33,272 nt of DNA from Barnesiella sp. Its GTDB lineage: Bacteria > Bacteroidota > Bacteroidia > Bacteroidales > Muribaculaceae. The translations under genes were made by a program, and so were the position numbers. The first letter of the stretch is position 1. Each line of letters starts with the position of its first letter. Under the pieces are notes generated by a model, which saw only the letters and a list, made by a program, of their open reading frames with translations, ran no database searches and was not told the origin of the DNA. Below are positions 17,384 to 24,476 of this stretch, in pieces. Location of the stretch: assembly GCA_014801075.1 (NCBI GenBank), contig JAAVEW010000039.1, positions 1-33,272 on the forward strand, written 5' to 3'.

Positions 17384-18234
17384 CAGCGTATTATGTTTTC
17401 AAGCGCGAGCACGAGAATATCCTCGGCGCCAATCTCTTTCAGTTTCTCAATCTTCTCCCAGAGCTCATCCTGCGGGATAACCACGTGCATCGAGTACCAG
17501 CCCTCCTCGGTGAGAGGCATAAGTGTGGGGCTCTTCATGCCGGGGAGAAGCGCTACGGCGTCCTCGATACGGTTCTGCGGGATATTCAGGAGCACGTATT
17601 TCATGCCGCGGCTGTCGAAGATGGAGTTGAAACGGAATTTCAGTTTTGCTATCTCTGCGAGTTTTTCCTCATCGAGGTTCTTGTTGGCTACCAGCACAGC
17701 CTCCGAGGCAAACACTTTCTCTACCTCTACGAGACCGTTCTGTATCAGTGTGCCGCCCGACGATACTATATCGAAAATGGCATCGGCCATGCCGACAGCG
17801 GGAGCTACCTCCACCGAACCGGCTATCTCGTGTATCTCGGCATTAATATTGTTCTCCTCGATGAAGCGGCGGAGTATCTTGGGATAAGATGTGGCGATGC
17901 GGCGGTTGTTGAACCATTCAATGCCGGTGTAGTCGGCGGCGCGGGGAACGGCAAGCGATATGCGGCAGGCGCCGAAACCGAGCTTCATGGCTATATCGAC
18001 ATCCTCACCCTTCTCGGCCACTTCATTGAGACCTACAATACCTATGTCGGCCACACCCATGGCAACTGCCTGGGGGATATCATCGTCACGCAGATAGAGC
18101 ACGTCCATCGGGAAACCCTTGGCGTGTGCTATCAGTTTGCGGTTACCACTTGACATCACTATACCGGCATCGGCCAAAAGTGCCAGACACTCTTCATTGA
18201 GACGGCCTTTGGCCTGAATTGCAATTCTCAACAT
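17383..18234 (-). CDS. hisG: ATP phosphoribosyltransferase (long form)
   Basis: First and committed step: ATP + PRPP to phosphoribosyl-ATP. 283 aa, so it is the long form with a C-terminal ACT-like regulatory domain (about 210-283) and needs no HisZ. The N-terminus MLRIAIQAKGRLNEECLALL and the PRPP-binding IFDIVSSGGTLIQNGL are typical. Feedback inhibition by histidine at the C-terminal domain is expected from the family. First gene of the operon, with a candidate -7 box 35 bp upstream. I saw no histidine-rich leader peptide in front. Confidence 0.96.
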   Translation of the reverse strand: MLRIAIQAKGRLNEECLALLADAGIVMSSGNRKLIAHAKGFPMDVLYLRDDDIPQAVAMGVADIGIVGLNEVAEKGEDVDIAMKLGFGACRISLAVPRAADYTGIEWFNNRRIATSYPKILRRFIEENNINAEIHEIAGSVEVAPAVGMADAIFDIVSSGGTLIQNGLVEVEKVFASEAVLVANKNLDEEKLAEIAKLKFRFNSIFDSRGMKYVLLNIPQNRIEDAVALLPGMKSPTLMPLTEEGWYSMHVVIPQDELWEKIEKLKEIGAEDILVLALENIIR

Positions 18235-18268
18235 ATCTTTTTACCTTTTACATTATTATTTTATATTG

Positions 18269-18276
18269 CAAATTTA
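18269..18276 (-). promoter_or_regulatory. Candidate -7 box of the his operon
   Basis: On the minus strand TAAATTTG matches TAnnTTTG exactly, with a likely start near 18262 and a leader of about 28 nt. No TTG sits at the -33 position. A leader this short leaves no room for a classical attenuator. Confidence 0.45.
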
Positions 18277-18446
18277 CACAAATATTTTAAATACCCTATC
18301 ATTCTAACACGAAACCGGCCATTTTTCTCAGCCAATACTAATTTACGTGCAACTGTAATCGCTTAAAAATTTATGCTATCGTCCTGCACTTTATCGCTAT
18401 TTTGTGTTAACATATATTCCCGAACAGGGATAAAATGTTAATGGGA

Positions 18447-18474
18447 GTTAAACTAAAGAATGGAGGTTAAACTA
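18447..18474 (+). promoter_or_regulatory. 9-bp direct repeat upstream of the LTXXQ-like gene
   Basis: GTTAAACTA occurs twice (18447-18455 and 18466-18474), 19 bp apart start to start, roughly two helical turns, about 120 bp before the ATG. Such same-face direct repeats are typical of response-regulator sites. No -7 box was found in between, so the function is a guess. Confidence 0.35.
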
Positions 18475-18593
18475 TTTGCCGGGCAGGGCGTCATAATAGC
18501 GTAAACAATGAGATTACGGTCGCTTGCCGAACGTAGCTCAACGAAATAAAACAGAACAATAAAATAATAATATAACTTCAAAACTGAGACAAA

Positions 18594-19208
18594 ATGAAAA
18601 AGAAATTATTTAGTGCAGCCCTTATCCTCGCAGCTGTAATTAGCTTTAACGCATCAGCTTCACAGTCAGCATCAACCCAGGATGTAAAAGAAATCACCTC
18701 TAAGGTAGAGGAAAAAGCCACAGAACTCGGCGAAAAAGCAAAAGACTTCGGAAAGAAAGCCGAAAAGTCAATCAAGAAAGAAGGAAAGAAATTAAAAGGT
18801 GACCGCAAAGGCGGCCGCGACGGTCAGCGCCCCGACCTTTTCAAAGGCATCGACCTCAGCGCCGAGCAGAAAGCACAGCTCGAAGCTCTCCGCCCCCAGC
18901 GTCCTGAAGGCGCACCCCGCGGTGAAAAAAAGATAAAAGGCGACAAAGCCGCTTGCGACAGCGCCGCTTGCACTGCCAAGGCAGCTTGCAATAAGAAATG
19001 CGACAAAGCCGCTTGCGACAAGAAGGATAGCAAAGGCCCCAAAGCCGACATCCGTCGCGAAGGCCGCAAGGGTCATCCCGCAATGAGAGAGGAATATGTA
19101 AACAAAGTGAAGGAAATCCTTACTCCCGAACAGTTTGAGGTATTCCAGAAGAACCTCTCCGAACTCCGTGACAACGGCAACCACCACCGTCACGGCGACA
19201 AAAAATAA
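18594..19208 (+). CDS. Small periplasmic Lys/Cys-rich protein with LTXXQ-like motifs
   Basis: 204 aa. Signal peptide at 1-23 (LFSAALILAAVISFNASAS). Residues about 30-70 are a Lys/Glu-rich amphipathic helix (VEEKATELGEKAKDFGKKAE). LSAEQKAQLEAL (about 84-95) and LTPEQFEVFQKNLSEL near the C-terminus resemble the LTXXQ motifs of Spy/CpxP stress proteins, and the tail is His-rich (GNHHRHGDKK). Between the motifs lies a cysteine cluster, AACDSAACTAKAAC followed by NKKCDKAACDKK, with five Cys built from near-identical DNA units. Spy-like proteins act as periplasmic chaperones or metal-responsive sensors; here metal binding is only an inference from Cys and His content. It is monocistronic and diverges from the his operon. 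Confidence 0.7.
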   Translation: MKKKLFSAALILAAVISFNASASQSASTQDVKEITSKVEEKATELGEKAKDFGKKAEKSIKKEGKKLKGDRKGGRDGQRPDLFKGIDLSAEQKAQLEALRPQRPEGAPRGEKKIKGDKAACDSAACTAKAACNKKCDKAACDKKDSKGPKADIRREGRKGHPAMREEYVNKVKEILTPEQFEVFQKNLSELRDNGNHHRHGDKK

Positions 19209-19270
19209 TCAAGAATCTACGAGACATAATATTCATTGTTGATAAAAGCGGTTGAGGTGACAATGTAATA

Positions 19271-19278
19271 TAAATTTG
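19271..19278 (+). promoter_or_regulatory. Isolated -7 box after the LTXXQ-like gene
   Basis: TAAATTTG, an exact TAnnTTTG match, 62 bp past the stop codon. The nearest TTG is only 16 bp upstream, shorter than the 19-21 bp consensus. If used, it would give an RNA of about 110 nt ending at the terminator at 19364-19396. Confidence 0.25.
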
Positions 19279-19363
19279 TATCGGATATAAGTTTATACTA
19301 TATGCCTCAGCTAAGAATAGAATCATAATTGTTTGATAGGTTAATAATTGATTGGTAATAAAG

Positions 19364-19396
19364 AAGCGCTCATCTGTGACAGATAAGCGCTTTTTT
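19364..19396 (+). terminator. Rho-independent terminator
   Basis: Arms of 13 bp with one G:U-type pair (19364-19376 and 19380-19392) around a 3-nt loop, followed by TTTTTTA. It is the first clear terminator after the LTXXQ-like gene, 155 bp past its stop. Confidence 0.8.
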
Positions 19397-19449
19397 ATTA
19401 CCACCCACCTCCCCTACATCCAACAATGAACGAACATAATCAATGACGC

Positions 19450-19681
19450 GGCGTCCGAAGGCCGCCGATTTAGCAGTAACCCTGCCAGTCGGAGCGAAGC
19501 GGAGACGTGCAGGGAATTACGAATAGCAAATGGGATGGCGCCCGAAGGCCGCCGATTTATATGACTTCTTGTTGTAAATCGGCGGTCTTCGAGCGCCTCT
19601 TTCCGGCCTCATTTATACCGGGGGCGCCTTCGCTTCGCTCGGCGACCCCGGTTACTGCTAAATCGGCGGCCTTCGGACGCC
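19450..19681. repeat. Nested palindromic element
   Basis: Outer arms 19450-19481 and 19650-19681 are 32 bp and perfectly complementary. Inside is a second inverted pair, 19537-19559 and 19575-19597 (23 bp, two differences), whose first half is nearly the same sequence as the outer arm (CGAAGGCCGCCGATTTA is shared exactly). A third inner hairpin sits at about 19617-19651 (GGGGGCGCC against GGCGACCCC). A fourth, weaker one lies in 19481-19515 (CCCTGC against GCAGGG). The whole forms a hairpin with hairpin branches. It codes for nothing. Confidence 0.85.
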
Positions 19682-19820
19682 TCTGTCACTATACGCTACC
19701 GATAAAGACGTCTTTCAGTTCCGTAGTGTACAACTTGAGGCTTTTACTCCCGGATTTTCTACCGGGTCGATTTTCATTTCTTTACATGAGGTGGAAAAAC
19801 TTTACAAAAGGTTAGAAATT

Positions 19821-19859
19821 AGAAAGGCTGCGCCGAGGTGCAGCCTTTCTGATTTTTTT
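19821..19859. terminator. Terminator, probably bidirectional
   Basis: Perfect 11-bp arms (19821-19831 and 19840-19850) with an 8-nt loop. Seven T's follow closely on the plus strand, and the minus-strand side ends TAATTTC. It lies 76 bp past the DUF4301 stop, so it may serve that gene as well as block plus-strand readthrough. Confidence 0.65.
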
Positions 19860-19934
19860 GTATTCTATACTTTTGAGGTTGGTTGTCCCGTTTTTGGAGG
19901 GATTGTCCCTTTGGGAGGGGTGTCCTTTGGGCGG

Positions 19935-21458
19935 TTAGGCTTGGTGGACGGGGCGGAGGAGATCGTTGACGGTCTTGACGGGGTTGAAGGTGGTGGCGGG
20001 AACCTCAACGAAGAGGGTGTTCCAGTCGCTCATGGCACCGTTCCAGAGGCCGGGGAGCTCAAGCGCTTTGAGTGAATGGCCGTGGAGCGATTTCGACGAG
20101 ATGAAACCTGTGGCGGGGTCAACATGCTTGCGCAGGTCGAACTTGTTGCCTTCGGCATCGTAGAGCGAGCAGACGAGGTCAACGGGGTTGAAGTGTGTGG
20201 CATGCTTCATCATGTCGACGTACTCGCTGTTGTTCATGTCAATCTGAGTGCTTTCGAGAATCTGGGGCGAGGTGGAGCCGTCGGCATCGTAGGTGATGTA
20301 AGGACCGCCACCGGGTTCGCCGGTGTTACGAACCACGCCGCAAACTCTTACGGGACGCATGAATTTCTTCTTGATGTAGAGAGCGAGCTCCGAGTCATCC
20401 ATCAGCTTCATGTGGTCGTGACGGATATTGAGCGTGTCGTGCATGAAGGCAATCATTTCGCGCAGGTCGTCGATGGTATATTTACCTGAGTCGAGTTTGG
20501 CGAGGTAGGCGTTTATCTTGTCGCGTGTGGCAAGGAGCAGACCGCCGAGCACTTTCTTGTAGCGCACGGTATCATCGCGCTGTGAGTCGGGCACCACGTT
20601 GTCAATGTTCTTGATGAACACAACGGGAGAAGTCAGCTCGTTGAGATTTTCAATCAGCGCACCGTGGCCGCCGGGACGGAACACCAGTTTGCCGTTCTCG
20701 CGGAAGGGTGTGTTGTCGGGGTTGGCAGCGATGGTATCGGTCGACGATTTCTGCTCGGAGAGTGTGATGAAGTAACGCACACCGAGACGTTTTTCGAGAC
20801 CGGGGAGCACGCGGTCGAGTTTCTCCAGGAATTTATCGCGATGGTCGGGCGATACGGTAAACTGCACCTCCACTACCCCGTCGGCTGTAGCTACGGTCTG
20901 AGCGGCTTCCACGAGCTGCTCTTCGAGAGGAGTGCGGGCACCCTCATTGTAGTTGTGAAATTCGAGGAGTGCCTTGGGCAGGTTGCCGTAGTTGAGACCG
21001 GGCGATTTCACGATGGCTGCGATTACATCTTTCTCGCGGTTGGCTGCGATAAGTTCTTTGGCGGTGAGGCCGTGGATTTCCTTAAGCTCCTTGTCGAGCG
21101 ACTTGGCAAAGGCAAACTTGTCGATGTTGGCAATCACCTGCTCCACGTCGCTGCCTGCTGCGGGCTTCTCGTCGTCAGAATCAACGAAAGCGAAGAGAGC
21201 CTTGAACATACGAGATGCAGCTCCCGACGCGGGCACGAGCTTCATGGCTTTGCCACCGTCGGCTATGTAGCTGTCCCAACGCTCCACCGATTCTTTCACG
21301 GCTTTGTCGTCGAGCACGAGAACACCATTGCCGGGGGTAGCGGCCCCGCGGAGCTTGAGGAATGGGAAACCGGTGACGAATTTGTTGAGCTGCGCTTTTA
21401 CTGCCTCAACTGTCATACCTTTAGCTTCCAATTGTTTAATGTCAGAGTTTGTTAACAT
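19935..21458 (-). CDS. DUF4301 family protein
   Basis: 507 aa, typical for this Bacteroidota family of unknown function. No signal peptide or membrane segment, so cytoplasmic. KLVPASGAASRM (73-84) resembles the G-x-G-x-x-R nucleotide-binding loop of sugar nucleotidyltransferases, and RPGGHGALIENLNEL (around residue 270) resembles the part of those enzymes that contacts the sugar. From this I infer a nucleotidyltransferase-like fold; the reaction is unknown. It begins 45 bp after the TPR gene and is probably co-transcribed with it. Confidence 0.82.
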   Translation of the reverse strand: MLTNSDIKQLEAKGMTVEAVKAQLNKFVTGFPFLKLRGAATPGNGVLVLDDKAVKESVERWDSYIADGGKAMKLVPASGAASRMFKALFAFVDSDDEKPAAGSDVEQVIANIDKFAFAKSLDKELKEIHGLTAKELIAANREKDVIAAIVKSPGLNYGNLPKALLEFHNYNEGARTPLEEQLVEAAQTVATADGVVEVQFTVSPDHRDKFLEKLDRVLPGLEKRLGVRYFITLSEQKSSTDTIAANPDNTPFRENGKLVFRPGGHGALIENLNELTSPVVFIKNIDNVVPDSQRDDTVRYKKVLGGLLLATRDKINAYLAKLDSGKYTIDDLREMIAFMHDTLNIRHDHMKLMDDSELALYIKKKFMRPVRVCGVVRNTGEPGGGPYITYDADGSTSPQILESTQIDMNNSEYVDMMKHATHFNPVDLVCSLYDAEGNKFDLRKHVDPATGFISSKSLHGHSLKALELPGLWNGAMSDWNTLFVEVPATTFNPVKTVNDLLRPVHQA

Positions 21459-21503
21459 ATCAGTATCCTGTTAATTAGTTTGTCAATTCATTGTCGGCGG
21501 CAA

Positions 21504-23579
21504 TCATTTCATTCGTTTCAGCAGGTTGTAGGACTGCGTGATGCCCAGCTGTCCCGCACGCGAAAGGTCGGCCGTGCCGGCTTTCTGATTGCCTGATTTA
21601 TATTGCACGAAACCTCGGTTGTAGTAGGCTTCGCCGAAATCTTCCTTAAGTTCAATTGCTTTGGTGAACTCCTTGAGCGCCGACTCCATGTCGCCGAGTT
21701 CGGCGTAGAGGATGCCCTTGTTGTAGTGGGGGAAGGGGGAACGCGGGGAGTATTCGCTCACCTTGTCGTAGTCATCGAAGATGTTGCGCATGCGGGCAAT
21801 GCGGCCCTGATAGGTTGCGGCCAGATCATCCTCGCCGGCCGCGAGCTGCAGCATGCGTGTCATGGCATTGGCCCTCGCGAAGTAGGCCAGCGTGAAGTCG
21901 GGAGCAAGCTCTATGGCGCGCGTCATGTCCTCGACGGCAGCCTCGTAGTTGCGCAGTATCATGTGGTCCATGCCGCGGCCGAAGTAGTCGACGGCGCGGG
22001 GCTGATGCGTAGCGAGATAGGAATTGTAGTAGTCGATGGAGTCGAAGTGGCGCTGCACTATGTCGGGGTCGTCGAGCGAGGGCTCGTTGTTGACTATCTG
22101 CACGAGCATACGCAGCGTGCGGGTGGAGTTGATGCTCTCAATCTCCGGCATGAAGTAAGTAGTGGGCGCAAGTTCGGTGGGCGATGAGTAGAATGAGAGG
22201 ATAAACGGAGCCTGCATACTGAGGTTCACGTTGTAGTCCTGCACCTTTCCACGTATGCTCTTGTTGTTGTACTCGCCCTCGGTCTCAAGCTCGTTGTCGG
22301 CGGTGAGGAGCAGGGAGAAACGGTTGGCGAAGATGCGGGCGCTCTCTTCGGGCGACTGCGGTTCGGCGTCAGCCTGCTTACCGTCGGCACGTCCGCCGCC
22401 CTGTGATGATGCTCCGGAGGCGGCATCCTTTCCGCCGGAGGGATTCGTTCCCGCGGCGTAGTCGGCACGCTCCTTTTTCGAGAGTGCCATAGCCTTGTCG
22501 TAGTCGCGCATGGCATTGGTGCGGTTGCCCATCTCGTCGTATATCTCGAAGCGGAAAAACATCGGGGCTGACATTTCGGGGAACGCCTCTATCACCCTGT
22601 TGATGTCGGCTATCGCCTTGTCATACTGGCGGGTGGTGCGGTAAAGCATCGCGCGGTTATAGAGCGAGCGCACGTCGTCAGGGTCGATGCGCAACACTGT
22701 CGAGAAGTCGGCAATGGCGCGGTCATTATCGGCCACCTCGGTGCGAAGCAGAGCGCGGTTGAAGTAGGCCGTAGGGTCGGTGGGGTCGAGAGTGATGGCG
22801 TAGTCGTAGTCAGCCATCGCGCCGAAATAGTCGTCGAGATTATAGCGGAGGAAAGCACGGTTGACGTAGAGGCCTGCCATCTGCGGGAGTAGTTTTATGG
22901 CGGCGTCGGTATCGTCGAGCGCGGTCTTGAAGTCGCGTGAGCGGCCTATTGCTATGCCGGCGCGGAGTATGTAGGCGTTGGGCAGATTCTTGTTGAGTTC
23001 GAGGGCCTTGTCGAGGTCGGCGAGAGCGGCTGTGGTGTCGGCCAGCGAGAGTTCCACCTTGGCACGGCCGAGGTAGGCGTTGTCGTAGGAGGGTGAGGTC
23101 TCGATAATATGATTGAATGTGGCGAGCGCATCCTCGGTGTTGCCGGCGGCATCCTGAGCGAGAGCGCGGTTGAAGAGCAGGTTGCGGTTGTCCTTCAGCA
23201 GATTGAGGGCCAGGTCATAGTCCTCGACAGCACCGTTGTAGTTACCGAGATTCTGTCGCGCAACGCCTCTCACTTCGTAGCTGTCGGTGATGAACGGGTT
23301 GAGTTCGATGGCACGCGTGGCGTCGGCTTCCGCTCCGGTGTAGTCGTCGAGGTTGAGCAACGCGATGGCGCGGTAGAGATAGGCTCGCTCGGTGCGCGGC
23401 TTCGCTTCTATCACTCGGTTGAAACATTGTATGGCCAGCTCGTAATCACCGAAATACATCATGTTCTGGCCTATGCGCATCACCTGCGTGGTATTGATTT
23501 GGGCCGATACCCCGAATGGCAGCACCACTGCAACCGACAGGATTAAGGAAAATATTATATGGAGCGGATTACGCATCAA
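21504..23579 (-). CDS. Exported TPR-repeat protein
   Basis: 691 aa. N-terminal signal peptide (IIFSLILSVAVVLPFGVSA, about 8-26), so it acts in the periplasm or at the outer membrane. From about residue 35 to 375 it has some ten 34-residue TPRs with the usual small-residue pattern (YLYRAIALLNLDDYTGAEAD; AYFNRALLRTEVADNDRAIA). A Gly/Ser/Ala-rich linker (about 378-410) leads to a non-TPR region that looks partly beta, and three or four more TPRs end the chain. TPRs scaffold protein contacts; the partner is not evident. The start may be either of two adjacent Met codons. A -7 box lies about 110 bp upstream. Confidence 0.85.
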   Translation of the reverse strand: MMRNPLHIIFSLILSVAVVLPFGVSAQINTTQVMRIGQNMMYFGDYELAIQCFNRVIEAKPRTERAYLYRAIALLNLDDYTGAEADATRAIELNPFITDSYEVRGVARQNLGNYNGAVEDYDLALNLLKDNRNLLFNRALAQDAAGNTEDALATFNHIIETSPSYDNAYLGRAKVELSLADTTAALADLDKALELNKNLPNAYILRAGIAIGRSRDFKTALDDTDAAIKLLPQMAGLYVNRAFLRYNLDDYFGAMADYDYAITLDPTDPTAYFNRALLRTEVADNDRAIADFSTVLRIDPDDVRSLYNRAMLYRTTRQYDKAIADINRVIEAFPEMSAPMFFRFEIYDEMGNRTNAMRDYDKAMALSKKERADYAAGTNPSGGKDAASGASSQGGGRADGKQADAEPQSPEESARIFANRFSLLLTADNELETEGEYNNKSIRGKVQDYNVNLSMQAPFILSFYSSPTELAPTTYFMPEIESINSTRTLRMLVQIVNNEPSLDDPDIVQRHFDSIDYYNSYLATHQPRAVDYFGRGMDHMILRNYEAAVEDMTRAIELAPDFTLAYFARANAMTRMLQLAAGEDDLAATYQGRIARMRNIFDDYDKVSEYSPRSPFPHYNKGILYAELGDMESALKEFTKAIELKEDFGEAYYNRGFVQYKSGNQKAGTADLSRAGQLGITQSYNLLKRMK

Positions 23580-23687
23580 AATCTCTTTTTTGTTTGAATA
23601 ATCAAGACGTTGAGTTTCTGCTTTTCGCTGCTTCTACTTTTCAGTTGACGCTTTTTACAATCAAAATCAACTCTCAACATCTATTTA

Positions 23688-23695
23688 CAAAATTA
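23688..23695 (-). promoter_or_regulatory. Candidate -7 box of the TPR / DUF4301 unit
   Basis: TAATTTTG on the minus strand, an exact TAnnTTTG match, implying a leader of about 100 nt. No TTG at the right distance. Confidence 0.35.
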
Positions 23696-23814
23696 ACAAT
23701 AATTTCCGACTTGCACCCCCGCCCCTTGCTAAAAAATCATAACGTAATAATAAAAACTTTTACGCCCTGAGATAAAGTTTTAATTGCCCGACATGAAAGT
23801 TAAAAAATATTTAT

Positions 23815-23822
23815 TACCTTTG
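23815..23822 (+). promoter_or_regulatory. Candidate -7 box of the tsaC unit
   Basis: TACCTTTG fits TAnnTTTG. Transcription would start near 23829, just before two tandem hairpins that would then form most of the 5' leader of tsaC. No -33 TTG was found. Confidence 0.4.
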
Positions 23823-23831
23823 TGTTAGACT

Positions 23832-23880
23832 GCGGGCAGTGACTGCCGCGGCCTGCACTTGACAGCGGGCAGTGACTGCC
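23832..23880 (+). repeat. Two tandem palindromic repeats in the tsaC leader
   Basis: GCGGGCAGTGACTGCC occurs twice (23832-23847 and 23865-23880) with a 33-bp period. Each copy is palindromic around a central T (GGCAGTGACTGCC) and can fold into a small hairpin. They end 26 bp before the chosen tsaC ATG. Confidence 0.6.
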
Positions 23881-23906
23881 CGGGATTAACATTTATAAGA
23901 ACCGAG

Positions 23907-24476
23907 ATGACTTTTGAAGAAGATATAAAAAATGCCGTAGAAACGCTCAAGCGCGGAGGTGTAATCCTCTACCCTACTGATACAGTGTGGGGTATAGGTT
24001 GCGACGCTTCCAACGCCAAGGCCGTGAAACGCGTGTATGAAATAAAACGCCGCGCCGACTCCAAGGCGCTGATTGTGCTTGTAGGCAACCGCAATGACCT
24101 CTACCGCTACGTCGACGAAGTGCCCGACGTGGCGATGGAACTTATCGACGTCAGCGTGCGCCCCACGACGGTGATATATGACCGCGCCATCAACATGGCC
24201 GACAATGTGATAGCCGAGGATGGCAGTGTGGCTATACGCGTCACCTCCGACCGTTACTGCCAGCAGCTGTGCCGCGCTCTGCGCCGCCCGCTGGTATCAA
24301 CATCGGCCAACATCAGCGGCACTCCCGCCCCGGCCCTGTTCCGTGAAATTGCGCCGGAGATAATCAACGCCGTGGACTATGTGGCCGAGCATCGCCGCAA
24401 CGACAACGAGCGTTCCGAGCCATCCATCATCATCAAAATTTCAGCCGACTCAACATTTAAAATCATACGTAAGTGA
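23907..24476 (+). CDS. tsaC: L-threonylcarbamoyladenylate synthase (TsaC/YrdC type)
   Basis: Makes threonylcarbamoyl-AMP from threonine, bicarbonate and ATP, the first step of the t6A37 modification of ANN-decoding tRNAs. The chosen start (MTFEEDIKNAVETL) gives 189 aa, the short form without the Sua5 C-terminal domain. A start 48 bp upstream would run through the palindromic repeats and add a non-family extension. Motifs: ILYPTDTVWGIGCDA (20-34), the KRRADSKAL basic patch binding nucleotide, and RPLVSTSANISG. It overlaps the next gene by four bases. Confidence 0.94.
   Translation: MTFEEDIKNAVETLKRGGVILYPTDTVWGIGCDASNAKAVKRVYEIKRRADSKALIVLVGNRNDLYRYVDEVPDVAMELIDVSVRPTTVIYDRAINMADNVIAEDGSVAIRVTSDRYCQQLCRALRRPLVSTSANISGTPAPALFREIAPEIINAVDYVAEHRRNDNERSEPSIIIKISADSTFKIIRK

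Larger units (their letters stand above)
18235..18593. other. Divergent promoter region between hisG and the LTXXQ-like gene
   Basis: About 360 bp, AT-rich at both ends. It holds the his promoter candidate (18269-18276) and a 9-bp direct repeat (18447-18455 and 18466-18474) on the side of the plus-strand gene. No histidine attenuator or T-box-like structure and no small gene were recognised. Confidence 0.5.
19209..19934. other. Long non-coding gap between convergent genes
   Basis: About 725 bp with no supported gene. It contains a -7-like box (19271-19278), a terminator (19364-19396), a 232-bp nested palindromic element (19450-19681) and a second terminator (19821-19859). Short frames in it run through the palindromes and have no protein-like composition. 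Confidence 0.6.

Noticed and set aside
19507-19815. 102-codon frame through the nested palindrome
   Set aside because: Composition is dictated by the palindromic arms; no start context, no family resemblance.
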